DNA from: Hoylesella loescheii | GTDB taxonomy: Bacteria > Bacteroidota > Bacteroidia > Bacteroidales > Bacteroidaceae | Direction of reading: 5' to 3' | DNA length: 64,000 nt | Assembly (NCBI GenBank): GCA_021531755.1 | Contig: JADYUK010000007.1 | Coordinates: 62,001-126,000 of the forward strand | Shown here: piece by piece, positions 56,169-64,000 of the stretch | Layout: each line of letters starts with the position of its first letter | Position numbering within the stretch: position 1 is the stretch's first letter | The notes under the pieces: model-generated | What the model was told of the DNA's origin: nothing | The model's database searches: none | The model's input: the letters and a program-made list of their open reading frames with translations, nothing else | Position numbers and translations under genes: made by a program

Positions 56169-56546
56169 TTACTTGAGCTCAACCTTAGCACCAGCCTCCT
56201 CGATTGCCTTCTTGAGGTTCTCAGCCTCATCCTTAGAGAGACCTTCCTTGAGAGTAGAAGGAGCGCCGTCAACGAGGTCCTTAGCCTCCTTGAGTCCGAG
56301 ACCGCAAGCCTCCTTAACAGCCTTAACGACTGCGAGCTTAGCGCCACCAACCTCAGCGAGGACAACATTGAAAGATGTCTTCTCCTCAGCGGCTGCCTCA
56401 CCACCTGCAACAGGACCAGCAGCAACAGCTACAGCTGCAGCAGCAGGCTCGATGCCATAATTCTCCTTGAGCTCCTTAGCAAGCTCGTTAACTTCAGCAA
56501 CAGTAAGGTTTACCAACTGTTCTGCGATTGCCTTGATATCTGCCAT
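56169..56546 (-). CDS. rplL: Ribosomal protein bL12 (L7/L12)
   Basis: The 125-residue stalk protein has an N-terminal dimerisation helix ([20 protein letters not shown]), an Ala/Gly-rich hinge ([19 protein letters not shown]) and a C-terminal factor-binding domain ([36 protein letters not shown]). It binds uL10 and recruits elongation factors. Located 88 bp after rplJ. Confidence 0.98.
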   Translation of the reverse strand: MADIKAIAEQLVNLTVAEVNELAKELKENYGIEPAAAAVAVAAGPVAGGEAAAEEKTSFNVVLAEVGGAKLAVVKAVKEACGLGLKEAKDLVDGAPSTLKEGLSKDEAENLKKAIEEAGAKVELK

Positions 56547-56634
56547 TTTCTTAAATATATTTAATTTGTTATTAATCTTGTTGAATAGTTAAGCTGACAG
56601 CGCTTTAGGGCGCGCCATCGTGTCCCTGTGAAGA

Positions 56635-57153
56635 TTAGTTGCGCTCTTCGAGAGTCTGGAGCAGAGCGTGTATCTTGCCACCAGCAGATGACTGGAGTGC
56701 AGAGATGACGTTCTTTGCTGGGCTCTGGAGGAGAGCGACGATATCTGCGATGAGCTCGTTCTTGCTCTTGATGTTAGCAAGCTGCTCAAGCTGGTCAGCA
56801 CCTACGAAGAAAGACTCCTCAGCATAAGCGCTCTTGAGAGCTGGAATGCCGGCCTTCTTGTATTCCTTAAGCATCTTGCCAGGAACATTAGCTGTCTCTG
56901 TGAAGAGGATAGCGGTGTTACCGACGAGCGAGTCATAGAGAGGTGAGAAATCAATTTCAGAAGCCTCGAAAGCCTTGTGAAGGAGGTTGTTCTTGACAAC
57001 AACCATCTTGATCTCATTCTTGAAGCATTTGCGACGGAGGTCGCTAGTAGCCTTTGCATTCAGTCCCGTTACGTCAACGAGATAGAAATGTGGATAAGAC
57101 TTGAGCTTCTCACCGAGTTCAGCGATGACAGTATTCTTTACTTCCTTTTTCAT
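56635..57153 (-). CDS. rplJ: Ribosomal protein uL10
   Basis: The 172-residue protein (MKKEVKNTVIAELGEKLKSY) has the uL10 core, with the YLVDVTGLNAKATSDLRRKC rRNA-binding region and a C-terminal helix for bL12 dimers. It starts 18 bp after the rplA stop. No obvious L10-binding leader can be seen, as the upstream spacer is too short; any autoregulation would have to act elsewhere. Confidence 0.97.
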   Translation of the reverse strand: MKKEVKNTVIAELGEKLKSYPHFYLVDVTGLNAKATSDLRRKCFKNEIKMVVVKNNLLHKAFEASEIDFSPLYDSLVGNTAILFTETANVPGKMLKEYKKAGIPALKSAYAEESFFVGADQLEQLANIKSKNELIADIVALLQSPAKNVISALQSSAGGKIHALLQTLEERN

Positions 57154-57171
57154 TTTACAAAACTTTTAGAG

Positions 57172-57864
57172 TTATTCAACTGATTTTGGATCAACTTTGA
57201 TACCCTTACTCATTGTGCTTGAAATAAAGATACTCTTGATATAAGTTCCCTTTGCGGTAGCTGGCTTAAGCTTGATGATAGTCTGTATGAACTCTTTGGC
57301 GTTGCCATATATCTGCTCAGGAGAGAAAGATATCTTTCCGATAGAAGCGTGAACGATACCAGTCTTGTCGACCTTGAAATCGATCTTACCGCCCTTAACA
57401 TCCTTTACAGCCTTAGCAACATCCATTGTCACAGTGCCGCTCTTTGGGTTAGGCATAAGTCCGCGTGGACCGAGGACACGACCGAGAGGTCCTACTTTAC
57501 CCATGCAAGAAGGCATGGTGATGATAACGTCAACGTCTGTCCAACCACCCTTGATCTTCTCTACATACTCGTCGAGACCAACATAGTCAGCACCAGCTTC
57601 TTTAGCTGCTGTCTCCTGATCAGGAGTACAGAGAGCGAGGACGCGAACCACCTTACCTGTACCGTTAGGAAGAGTAACGACGCCACGGACCATCTGATTG
57701 GCCTTACGTGGGTCAACGCCAAGACGTACATCGATATCAAGAGAAGCGTCGAACTTTGTCGTGGTAATCTCCTTGACGAGCTGGGAAGCCTCTCTGAGAG
57801 TGTAAGCCTTGCCTATCTCAATCTTATCGGCTACAGCTTTTTGATTTTTTGTCAGTTTACTCAT
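57172..57864 (-). CDS. rplA: Ribosomal protein uL1
   Basis: The 230-residue protein starts at ATG 57864 ([20 protein letters not shown]). An in-frame start at 57894 would add ten residues not typical of the family. Conserved segments are [30 protein letters not shown] and the C-terminal [18 protein letters not shown]. It binds 23S rRNA at the L1 stalk. It lies 61 bp after rplK. Confidence 0.97.
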   Translation of the reverse strand: MSKLTKNQKAVADKIEIGKAYTLREASQLVKEITTTKFDASLDIDVRLGVDPRKANQMVRGVVTLPNGTGKVVRVLALCTPDQETAAKEAGADYVGLDEYVEKIKGGWTDVDVIITMPSCMGKVGPLGRVLGPRGLMPNPKSGTVTMDVAKAVKDVKGGKIDFKVDKTGIVHASIGKISFSPEQIYGNAKEFIQTIIKLKPATAKGTYIKSIFISSTMSKGIKVDPKSVE

Positions 57865-57925
57865 TTTCTTGAAGTTTTTCGGTGCAAGCGCCAAACACAG
57901 GGTTTGGCTCCCGGAATTGTTTTAA

Positions 57926-58363
57926 TTAAGCTGGGAAATCACCTTTAACAGTGATGCCCATACTACGTGCAGTACCAGCGATGAGTTTCATAGCGGCCTC
58001 TACTGTGAAGCAGTTGAGGTCAGGGAGCTTATCCTCAGCTATTGTGCGGATTTGATCCCAAGTTACCTCTGCGACCTTCTTACGGTTAGGCTGGTCAGAG
58101 CCAGACTTAACCTTTGCAATCTCCTTGAGCTGTACAGCTGCAGGTGATGTCTTGATCTCAAAGCTGAATGACTTGTCAGTGTAGTAAGTAATAACAACAG
58201 GAAGAACCTTACCTGCCTTATTCTGGGTACGTGCGTTGAACTCTTTGCAGAATCCCATGATGTTGATACCCTTAGAACCGAGAGCAGGTCCTACGGGAGG
58301 TGAGGGATTCGCAGCGCCACCCTTAATCTGCAGTTTGATTAATCCAGCAACTTCTTTAGCCAT
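57926..58363 (-). CDS. rplK: Ribosomal protein uL11
   Basis: The 145-residue protein ([20 protein letters not shown]) has the proline-rich N-terminal domain ([20 protein letters not shown]) and the RNA-binding C-terminal domain ending in [10 protein letters not shown]. It forms the GTPase-associated centre with bL12 and uL10. It lies 63 bp after nusG. Confidence 0.98.
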   Translation of the reverse strand: MAKEVAGLIKLQIKGGAANPSPPVGPALGSKGINIMGFCKEFNARTQNKAGKVLPVVITYYTDKSFSFEIKTSPAAVQLKEIAKVKSGSDQPNRKKVAEVTWDQIRTIAEDKLPDLNCFTVEAAMKLIAGTARSMGITVKGDFPA

Positions 58364-58426
58364 TTCTTTGTTTACAATTAAAAGAATTATTATATATAAA
58401 AAGACTAACAGGCACGTAACTGCATG

Positions 58427-58969
58427 TTATTCTTTTTCAACTTGCATAAAACCGAGCTCAAGCGGAGTCTTACGTCCGAAGATTTTGACCATTACCTTAA
58501 GCTTATGTTTCTCGACATTGACTTCCTCGATTACTCCTGAGAATCCGCTGAACGGACCGTCAGCCACTTTGACAGTCTCACCTACGATGTATGGGATATC
58601 TGTCTCCTCCTCGATAGCCGTCTCCTCGGCATTGCCAAGCATACGGTTTATCTCAGTCTGTTTGACGGGTACGGGATTATCAGTACCTCCGAGGAATCCG
58701 AGGACATTAGGCATGAATCGAATTAGGGAGGCGATATCTCCAGCGAGGTTAGCCTGTATGAAGACATAACCAGGAAGAGAGACCTTCTCCTTAACGACGC
58801 GTTTACCATTACGCAAAGTAGCATGTTTCTCAAGTGGTATAAGCACCTGTGAAACATTGTTTGCTAATAGTTCGTTATGTTTCTGCTCCGCCTCGATATA
58901 TTCCTTTACCTTTTCCTCTTTGCCACTGACGGCTTTGAGTACATACCAATTAAGACCTTTTCCAGCCAT
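58427..58969 (-). CDS. nusG: Transcription elongation factor NusG
   Basis: The 180-residue protein has the NGN domain ([53 protein letters not shown]) and a C-terminal KOW motif ([21 protein letters not shown]). It couples transcription and translation. It begins 17 bp after secE, as in most bacteria. Confidence 0.98.
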   Translation of the reverse strand: MAGKGLNWYVLKAVSGKEEKVKEYIEAEQKHNELLANNVSQVLIPLEKHATLRNGKRVVKEKVSLPGYVFIQANLAGDIASLIRFMPNVLGFLGGTDNPVPVKQTEINRMLGNAEETAIEEETDIPYIVGETVKVADGPFSGFSGVIEEVNVEKHKLKVMVKIFGRKTPLELGFMQVEKE

Positions 58970-58986
58970 TATGCTTTTTCAGATGA

Positions 58987-59190
58987 TTAATTAGGGTAAA
59001 TGGTAGTCATGACAAACTTAAAGACGCTATCCATAGCGAACACAACAAGAGCGATGACAAGGGAAGCAGATAATACAACCACCGCACTGTGTGTGAGCTG
59101 CTGACGCGTCGGCCATGTAGTTTTATGCGCAAGTTCGTCGTAACAAGCCTTGCAATAGTTTATTGCCTTATTAAATATTCTTTTGAACAT
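58987..59190 (-). CDS. secE: Preprotein translocase subunit SecE
   Basis: The 67-residue inner-membrane subunit has an amphipathic helix with the conserved WPTRQQLTHSA segment and one transmembrane helix (VVLSASLVIALVVFAMD). It clamps SecY. It lies between tRNA-Trp and nusG. Confidence 0.96.
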   Translation of the reverse strand: MFKRIFNKAINYCKACYDELAHKTTWPTRQQLTHSAVVVLSASLVIALVVFAMDSVFKFVMTTIYPN

Positions 59191-59208
59191 ATTCAGTTTC
59201 TCTTATAG

Positions 59209-59279
59209 CACGGGAGGAAGGAATCGAACCCTCATTGACGGTTTTGGAGACCGCTTTCCTACCATTGAAAGACTCCCGT
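59209..59279 (-). tRNA. tRNA-Trp (CCA)
   Basis: A full cloverleaf of 71 nt read on the minus strand: acceptor ACGGGAG/CTCCCGT, anticodon loop CTCCAAA, T arm GGGTTCGATTCC, discriminator G. The 3' CCA is not encoded. It is placed between tuf and secE. Confidence 0.97.
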
Positions 59280-59283
59280 AGGT

Positions 59284-59316
59284 TGTTCCCGGAGTCGTTG
59301 CGGACATCCGGGAACA
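59284..59316 (-). other. Hairpin between tuf and tRNA-Trp
   Basis: A 10-bp perfect stem TGTTCCCGGA / TCCGGGAACA with a 13-nt loop. Read on the minus strand no T run follows it, so it is more likely a processing or partial-termination element than a full terminator. Confidence 0.6.
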
Positions 59317-59363
59317 TTTTTATCTGTTCAGTTTGAATAGTCCAGATTAAGGGTTATCGTGGA

Positions 59364-60551
59364 TTAGTCCTCGAATACCTCTGTGATCTGACCTGAACCT
59401 ACTGTACGTCCACCCTCACGGATAGCGAAACGGAGGCCAGCGTTCAGAGCTACGGCGTAGATAAGCTCTACAGTGATCTCTACGTGGTCACCAGGCATTA
59501 CCATCTCAACGCCTGCTGGGAGAGTGATCTCACCTGTACAGTCCATAGTACGGAGGTAGAACTGTGGGCGATACTTGTTTCCGAATGGAGTATGACGTCC
59601 GCCCTCTTCCTTCTTGAGGACATAGATAGAAGCCTTGAACTTCTTGAAAGGCTTGATCTGTCCTGGGTGGCAGAGAACCATACCGCGCTTGATTTCCTTC
59701 TTGTCAACACCACGGAGGAGGAGACCTACGTTATCACCAGCCTGTCCCTCGTCGAGGATCTTACGGAACATCTCAACGCCAGTAACGACTGACTTCTTGT
59801 CCTCACCGAGGCCGAGGAGCTCAACCTCATCACCTACGTGTATACGACCTGTCTCGATACGGCCAGTAGCAACAGTACCACGACCTGTGATAGAGAACAC
59901 GTCCTCAACTGGCATAAGGAATGGTTTGTCGAGGTCACGTGGAGGATCCTGGATCCATGTGTCGCAAGCGTCCATGAGCTCCATTACCTTCTCCTCCCAC
60001 TTCTCAACACCGTTGAGAGCGCCGAGGGCAGAACCGCGGATGATAGGAGTATTGTCGCCGTCGAACTCATACTGGTCGAGAAGCTCACGCATCTCCATCT
60101 CAACGAGCTCAAGCATCTCCTCATCGTCAACCATATCACACTTGTTGAGGAACACAACGAGGCGTGGAACGTTCACCTGACGTGCGAGGAGGACGTGCTC
60201 ACGTGTCTGAGGCATAGGACCATCAGTAGCAGCAACTACGATGATAGCGCCATCCATCTGAGCGGCACCAGTAACCATGTTCTTCACATAGTCGGCGTGT
60301 CCCGGGCAGTCTACGTGAGCATAGTGACGGTTAGCTGTCTGATACTCTACGTGAGCTGTGTTGATTGTAATACCACGCTCCTTCTCCTCAGGAGCATTAT
60401 CAATCTGATCGAAAGACTTAACCTCTGAAAGACCCTTCTTAGCAAGCACAGTTGTGATTGCAGCGGTCAGAGTTGTCTTACCGTGATCGACGTGACCGAT
60501 AGTACCAATGTTTACATGGACCTTGTCACGATGGAAAGTCTCTTTTGCCAT
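59364..60551 (-). CDS. tuf: Elongation factor Tu
   Basis: The 395-residue GTPase has the G motifs [17 protein letters not shown] and NKCD, domain 2 ([13 protein letters not shown]) and domain 3 ending in the [16 protein letters not shown] pattern. It delivers aminoacyl-tRNA to the ribosome. It follows four tRNA genes, in the same order as E. coli thrU-tyrU-glyT-thrT-tufB. Confidence 0.99.
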   Translation of the reverse strand: MAKETFHRDKVHVNIGTIGHVDHGKTTLTAAITTVLAKKGLSEVKSFDQIDNAPEEKERGITINTAHVEYQTANRHYAHVDCPGHADYVKNMVTGAAQMDGAIIVVAATDGPMPQTREHVLLARQVNVPRLVVFLNKCDMVDDEEMLELVEMEMRELLDQYEFDGDNTPIIRGSALGALNGVEKWEEKVMELMDACDTWIQDPPRDLDKPFLMPVEDVFSITGRGTVATGRIETGRIHVGDEVELLGLGEDKKSVVTGVEMFRKILDEGQAGDNVGLLLRGVDKKEIKRGMVLCHPGQIKPFKKFKASIYVLKKEEGGRHTPFGNKYRPQFYLRTMDCTGEITLPAGVEMVMPGDHVEITVELIYAVALNAGLRFAIREGGRTVGSGQITEVFED

Positions 60552-60654
60552 TGTTTCTTTTGTTTATTGTGTTAATTAATCTATTTATACCATTATAACG
60601 CACAATATCCCCTTGATGTGTAATCACTTCTTGGAGAGGGCCTCCGTATGGAAG

Positions 60655-60726
<72 letters not shown>

Positions 60727-60754
60727 GTTCTTGGAGGAATTGTGTTTCTGATGG

Positions 60755-60827
60755 AGCGGAAGACGGGGTTCGAACCCGCGACCCCCAGCTTGGAAGGCTA
60801 GTGCTCTACCGACTGAGCTACTTCCGC
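60755..60827 (-). tRNA. tRNA-Gly (TCC)
   Basis: A full 73-nt cloverleaf on the minus strand: acceptor GCGGAAG/CTTCCGC, anticodon loop CTTCCAA, T arm CGGGTTCGAACCCCG. Confidence 0.97.
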
Positions 60828-60896
60828 ATGTATTCGCGTCTGGGTTTTTGCTGAAAAACGCGGATGAAGAACAACTCCGTCCGCGTTTTAGAGGAG

Positions 60897-60979
60897 TGGG
60901 TGGTGATGGATTCGAACCACCGAAGGTAAAAACCAGCAGATTTACAGTCTGCCCCATTTGGCCACTCTGGTAACCACCC
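60897..60979 (-). tRNA. tRNA-Tyr (GTA)
   Basis: An 83-nt class II tRNA on the minus strand with a long variable arm; acceptor GGGTGGT/ACCACCC, anticodon stem-loop CAGACTGTAAATCTG, discriminator A. Confidence 0.97.
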
Positions 60980-60991
60980 TGATTTCTTTTG

Positions 60992-61065
60992 AGCCTCTTG
61001 TCGGATTCGAACCAACGACCCCGAGATTACAAATCACGTGCTCTGGCCAACTGAGCTAAAGAGGC
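60992..61065 (-). tRNA. tRNA-Thr (TGT)
   Basis: A full 74-nt cloverleaf on the minus strand: acceptor GCCTCTT/AAGAGGC, anticodon loop TTTGTAA, T loop TTCGAAT. The anticodon stem has a T-T mismatch at positions 29-41. First gene of the large operon. Confidence 0.96.
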
Positions 61066-61118
61066 GAGTCCTTTGCAGCCGTTAGGCTTGCGGTGTGCTT
61101 TGTTTTTCTAAGCGGGTG

Positions 61119-61149
61119 CAAAGGTACTGCTTTTTTTTGAACTACCAAA
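61119..61149 (-). promoter_or_regulatory. Promoter of the tRNA-tuf-secE-rpl-rpo operon
   Basis: Minus strand TTTG (61146-61149), 19-bp spacer, TACCTTTG (61119-61126): a full consensus match, about 55 bp before the first tRNA. A poly-A tract lies in the spacer. Confidence 0.85.
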
Positions 61150-61167
61150 ATTTTTCGGGAGTTTTTT

Positions 61168-61467
61168 TTAGTGAATTCTTGATTTTTCTTTAATTTTCGT
61201 CATTTTCACCTTTACAGCGTCCACTGCGAGATCTATTGCCTCCTCGAATGTGTCGCATGTTTTCTCAACGTAGATGGGTGTGCCTGCCATGTTCAGTGAC
61301 AGCGATGCTTGTTTGTTGAGAGCTGTGGCGGGTTTGACTACTGTCAGTTTCACCTCTACTTTCTTTATATCCTCGCAGGATTTTTGTAACTTGAGGACTT
61401 TCTTCTCGATAAAGTCCTGCAACTTTTGTGTGGCATCGAAGTGGATGGCATTGATTGTAATTTCCAT
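61168..61467 (-). CDS. hpf: Short ribosome hibernation promoting factor (HPF/RaiA)
   Basis: The 99-residue protein starts at ATG 61467 (MEITINAIHFDATQKLQDFI). The frame continues upstream but without conservation. The beta-alpha-beta-beta-beta-alpha fold is shown by VEVKLTVVKP, ASLSLNMAGTPIYVE and the end helix FEEAIDLAVDAVKVKMTKIK. It is the short form, lacking the dimerising C-terminal domain. It blocks the decoding centre in resting ribosomes. It lies 81 bp after the recombinase gene and ends 18 bp before the tRNA operon promoter. Confidence 0.92.
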   Translation of the reverse strand: MEITINAIHFDATQKLQDFIEKKVLKLQKSCEDIKKVEVKLTVVKPATALNKQASLSLNMAGTPIYVEKTCDTFEEAIDLAVDAVKVKMTKIKEKSRIH

Positions 61468-61548
61468 AGTCAAAGTATTAATAGGTTTGACATTCCCTAC
61501 TCCCCCACAGCACGGTGTCATATCCACCGTTCTCCCCATCCGGGTATC

Positions 61549-62436
61549 TCACTTGTGGGGGTGGGCTTCGTTATATATCCGTCTCAACTGCTCGAAAGTG
61601 GTATGGGTGTATATCTCGGTAGTGTCAAGGCTCTGGTGTCCCAGCAGCTTCTTTATGCTCTCGAGATTGGCTTCATGGTTGAGCATTGTCGTCGCGAAGG
61701 TATGCCTGAGGACGTGGGGTGTCAGCTTTTGCATGTTCGAGACGAGCTGTAGGTTCTCCCTCACGAGCGTCCGCACCTTGTTGTAGGTCATCCTCTTGCC
61801 ATTGTTGTCGACGAAGAGTGCGTTGTCTTGTCTTGTGACGTTCTCATCCCTGACTGAGATGTACTGTCTGACGATGTCGCGCAGCTCTTTCCCGAATGGC
61901 ACGAGCCTCTGCTTGTTGCGCTTTCCTGTCACCTTTATCTCCATGCGTGAGAAATCCACCATATTGTCGTCGAGCGACAAGAGCTCGGCAGCTCTCAGTC
62001 CAGTGAGGTAGAACATATATATAATAGTGCGTGCGCGCATATTATCCAAGTCTCCCTCTCTGTTGTCGAGGATTTCCATCATCCTGTCCATTTCCTTGTC
62101 TCTGAGGAAGTGTGGCAGGCGTTTGTCTTTCTTTGGCCCGGCGACGTTATGGGCCGGGTCGACATTGACTGTTCCTGTCACGAGACAGTAGCGATAGAAG
62201 GTGTGCAAGGCCGCAAGCGACCTGTTGACGTAAGCCGCGGAGCGTTTCCGTTCCATCAGCTGCTCTAACCAGTCGCGGATATTGTCACTGTCGGCCTCTT
62301 CCAGGGTCCTGGTTTCGGGCAGTGTGTTGAGGAATTGCTCAAACAGTCTCAGCGATATGCCGTATGCCTCGACGGTCTTCTCTGAGAGTCGCCTCTCGAC
62401 GCTGATATGCTGTAGGAACTTTTCCTTAATATCCAC
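61549..62436 (-). CDS. Tyrosine recombinase XerC/XerD type
   Basis: The 295-residue form starting at GTG 62436 (VDIKEKFLQHISVERRLSEK) is chosen because a promoter (62464-62495) overlaps the further upstream TTG start at 62517, and no ATG is available. The N-terminal SAM-like DNA-binding domain precedes a catalytic domain with Arg in GLRAAELL, Lys in the KGNKQR-like KVTGKRNKQRLVP hairpin, HVLRHTFAT and the nucleophile Tyr in DTTEIYTHTTF. It is the housekeeping chromosome-dimer resolvase type, as its chromosomal setting beside rpsU suggests, and not an integron or phage integrase. Confidence 0.9.
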   Translation of the reverse strand: MDIKEKFLQHISVERRLSEKTVEAYGISLRLFEQFLNTLPETRTLEEADSDNIRDWLEQLMERKRSAAYVNRSLAALHTFYRYCLVTGTVNVDPAHNVAGPKKDKRLPHFLRDKEMDRMMEILDNREGDLDNMRARTIIYMFYLTGLRAAELLSLDDNMVDFSRMEIKVTGKRNKQRLVPFGKELRDIVRQYISVRDENVTRQDNALFVDNNGKRMTYNKVRTLVRENLQLVSNMQKLTPHVLRHTFATTMLNHEANLESIKKLLGHQSLDTTEIYTHTTFEQLRRIYNEAHPHK

Positions 62437-62463
62437 TTTCTTGCTGTTGATTGGTTTCGAAGA

Positions 62464-62495
62464 CGAAATTACGAAATTATTTCGAGACCACCAAA
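62464..62495 (-). promoter_or_regulatory. Promoter of the xer gene
   Basis: Minus strand TTTG (62492-62495), 20-bp spacer, TAATTTCG (62464-62471), one mismatch from consensus. It decides the start codon of the recombinase, which must lie downstream. Confidence 0.6.
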
Positions 62496-62556
62496 TTTTC
62501 AGCTTCTTTTTTAGCAATAATTTAAATTATCGCATGCTCCGTATTACAGACGGGTA

Positions 62557-62748
62557 TTATTCCTCTGTCTGGCGGAGTTTCTGTACATAGATGGCGTGCT
62601 CCATCTTGAGACGCTTAAGGACAGAAGGCTTGTCGAACTGCTGACGTGCGCGGAGTTCCTTTACAACACCTGTCTTCTCAAACTTTCTCTTGAACTTCTT
62701 AAGAGCCTTCTCAATGTTCTCGCCCTCTTTTACTGGTACGATAATCAT
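62557..62748 (-). CDS. rpsU: Ribosomal protein bS21
   Basis: The 63-residue basic protein (MIIVPVKEGENIEKALKKFK) matches bS21 over its full length. In Bacteroidetes bS21 helps to mask the anti-Shine-Dalgarno sequence of 16S rRNA. No Shine-Dalgarno sequence precedes the start here (the spacer reads AAAGAAAAAATT). The -7 box lies about 90 bp upstream. Confidence 0.97.
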   Translation of the reverse strand: MIIVPVKEGENIEKALKKFKRKFEKTGVVKELRARQQFDKPSVLKRLKMEHAIYVQKLRQTEE

Positions 62749-62838
62749 AATTTTTTCTTTGTTTTGTTTTTATTATTAATAATGTTATACAACAATGTTC
62801 ATGCACCACAGTATTGTCCGTGGCGCATAAAGCGGATG

Positions 62839-62846
62839 CAAAGTTA
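62839..62846 (-). promoter_or_regulatory. -7 box of rpsU
   Basis: Minus strand TAACTTTG, preceded by a very AT-rich stretch without a clean TTTG. The ~90-nt leader contains a 7-bp hairpin GCGCCAC/GTGGTGC with one G-T pair. Confidence 0.6.
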
Positions 62847-63159
62847 CATATTTTTTATATTATAAATGATATTATTGCAAGATGGGTGGGCAATATTTTA
62901 AATATTTTAACTACCTATGGGACTATTGACATGTTTCATCGCAAGAGGACTGTAGGTTGTCCAGCGTTCGAGCACGCCGCCAAAAGGGGCAGAAGCGATG
63001 TAGATTAATGTGTTCGATTCTGTTGGGATAAAATTATCCCTTTGGATTTTCCTCATATTGCAATGAGTAGAAATTGACACCAACAATCCCTGACTTACAC
63101 CAGCCCATGATAACCCATCATCAACTCATCTGCCAGATACTCGTCGCTAAGGATTGCCG

Positions 63160-63243
63160 AGGTGCGAAGGAGGAAGACGAGAGTCAAGCCCACCTGAATT
63201 GAGGGAGGAGGCGAAGCCGACGACTGAAAGCAAGGTGGGGTTA
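63160..63243. repeat. Dispersed repeat, inverted copy of 29716-29800
   Basis: Read in reverse complement it follows 29716-29800 with few substitutions, including the CAGTCGTCGGCTTCGCCTCC core and the start of the 74-bp repeat unit. The remaining gap 62847-63433 contains no credible gene. Confidence 0.8.
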
Positions 63244-63247
63244 TTAA

Positions 63248-63276
63248 CAGTTGCGTCTCTTCGAGACTGTGGACAA
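63248..63276. repeat. Dispersed 29-bp repeat, copy B
   Basis: Identical to 43488-43516, with the GTCTC-TTC-GAGAC palindromic core. Confidence 0.9.
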
Positions 63277-63433
63277 CAAGGTAGGAATCCCTTGCACGGA
63301 CAGGTGTAACATGATTATCTGGGTACGGCAGATTTACCGGGCATCGCAGAGAATGCCATGGCAGAATCGGGCAAATATGCCGGGGCGGGATGAAATATCG
63401 GCCGTGAGACGGCATATTGTCAATAAAAATGCG

Positions 63434-63441
63434 TAACTTTG
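63434..63441 (+). promoter_or_regulatory. -7 box of the gamma-carbonic-anhydrase-like gene
   Basis: TAACTTTG, 72 bp before ATG 63514. A TTG at 63417-63419 is too close to be a standard -33 box. Confidence 0.5.
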
Positions 63442-63513
63442 CCATCCGGCAAGCCTCAGGAGGTATCATACCCATGGTACTGGAATCTGCCGGGAGGCTA
63501 TAACATTATTATC

Positions 63514-64000
63514 ATGGCACTAATAAAACCTTATCTTGGCGTGAGCCCACAGTGGGGCCGCGACTGTTATTTCTCAGAGAACGCCACTATCGTGGGCGAT
63601 GTCCGCATGGGCGACGAGTGTTCAATATGGTTCAACGCGGTGGTGCGTGGCGATGTCGCACGCATCACACTTGGCGACCGCTGCAATGTGCAGGACGGTT
63701 CATGCCTCCATGTGACGAATTTCGGGGGCAAGGAGCGTCCGTCAGAAGAGTTCATCAATGGCAACGACCTGCTGCTTGAGGACGATGTCACTGTCGGCCA
63801 CAACGCCACTCTCCACGCCTGCCACATACGGCGTGGCGCACTGATAGGCATGGGGGCCACGGTGCTCGACAAGGCTGTTGTAGGCGAGGGCGCTGTGGTG
63901 GCGGCAGGCGCACTCGTGCTGGGAGGGACACAGATTGGCGACCATGAGATATGGGCCGGCGTGCCGGCGAAGTTCGTGAAGAAGACACGCCCGAACCAGG
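63514..64000 (+). CDS. Gamma-carbonic-anhydrase-like hexapeptide protein (3' end cut by window)
   Basis: The frame opens MALIKPYLGVSPQWGRDCYF and stays open to the right edge, giving 162 residues of a left-handed beta-helix with hexapeptide repeats (ATIVGDVRMGDECSIWFNAV, VVRGDVARITLGD). The metal-ligand His residues of the gamma-CA family are present in CLHVTN and VGHNATLHAC. It ends in the AGVPAKFVKK sequence typical of the family's last turn, so only the terminal helix is missing. It may bind zinc and hydrate CO2, but many relatives are uncharacterised. Confidence 0.9.
   Translation, partial: MALIKPYLGVSPQWGRDCYFSENATIVGDVRMGDECSIWFNAVVRGDVARITLGDRCNVQDGSCLHVTNFGGKERPSEEFINGNDLLLEDDVTVGHNATLHACHIRRGALIGMGATVLDKAVVGEGAVVAAGALVLGGTQIGDHEIWAGVPAKFVKKTRPNQ

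Noticed and set aside
61549..62517. Recombinase as a mobile-element integrase
   Set aside because: Length, motif set and position beside rpsU and hpf fit a housekeeping Xer protein; no attachment site or cargo boundary is visible.

Overview
The window comes from a member of the Bacteroidales, most likely Prevotellaceae. The evidence is Bacteroidetes-type promoters (TTTG-like -33 box, 19-20 bp spacer, TAnnTTTG -7 box), SusC/SusD and hybrid two-component proteins, lack of Shine-Dalgarno sequences, and secreted enzymes ending in a short 'YN.xGQRV...GL.I..GKK' tail. The ends cut into a rubrerythrin gene (left) and a gamma-carbonic-anhydrase-like gene (right).

Left part (0-8.2 kb): an oxidative-stress pair (rubrerythrin; flavin reductase fused to rubredoxin), a small secreted protein, two tandem family 1 pectate lyases with a nearly identical C-terminal module, and a membrane-anchored alpha/beta hydrolase.

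Fructan utilisation locus (8.2-26.8 kb): a sensor of the hybrid two-component type, SusC, SusD, a DUF4960 surface glycan-binding protein, a LamG-GH32 protein, a DUF1573 protein, a GH32 remnant, a full GH32, an MFS sugar transporter and a fructokinase. This matches the Bacteroides thetaiotaomicron levan locus in content. It shows several lesions or departures: the sensor lacks its whole ATPase domain, susC has an in-frame TAG at codon 113, one GH32 is reduced to its C-terminal third, and the LamG-GH32 has Glu where the nucleophile Asp is expected. The surface protein carries a tandem duplication of its DUF4960 module.

Middle part (26.8-47.5 kb): a repeat-rich gap with a MITE-like inverted repeat and an orphan intrinsic terminator; a BlaI-BlaR1-like pair; intergenic repeat arrays; one polypeptide joining PP2C phosphatase, Ser/Thr kinase, a membrane helix and an FGE/SUMF1 domain; a porin; an AT-rich three-gene islet led by an HTH regulator; carB without carA; an aldose epimerase / DUF2461 / beta-barrel operon; a two-gene operon of secreted proteins with a FISUMP domain; and a membrane protein.

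Right part (47.6-62.8 kb, minus strand): the core translation/transcription cluster, read from about 61.1 kb leftwards: tRNA-Thr(TGT), tRNA-Tyr, tRNA-Gly, tRNA-Thr(GGT), tuf, tRNA-Trp, secE, nusG, rplK, rplA, rplJ, rplL, rpoB, rpoC, ending at an intrinsic terminator near 47.6 kb. The tRNA-tuf order is that of E. coli thrU-tyrU-glyT-thrT-tufB. Upstream of it, in the same direction, lie rpsU, a xerC/xerD-type recombinase and a short hibernation factor gene.

The most notable items are the ATPase-less hybrid sensor, the clustered lesions in the fructan locus, the phosphatase-kinase-FGE fusion, the nested hairpins between sensor and susC, and the dispersed structured repeats. All functional statements rest on reading the sequence and on family knowledge; no database search was run.
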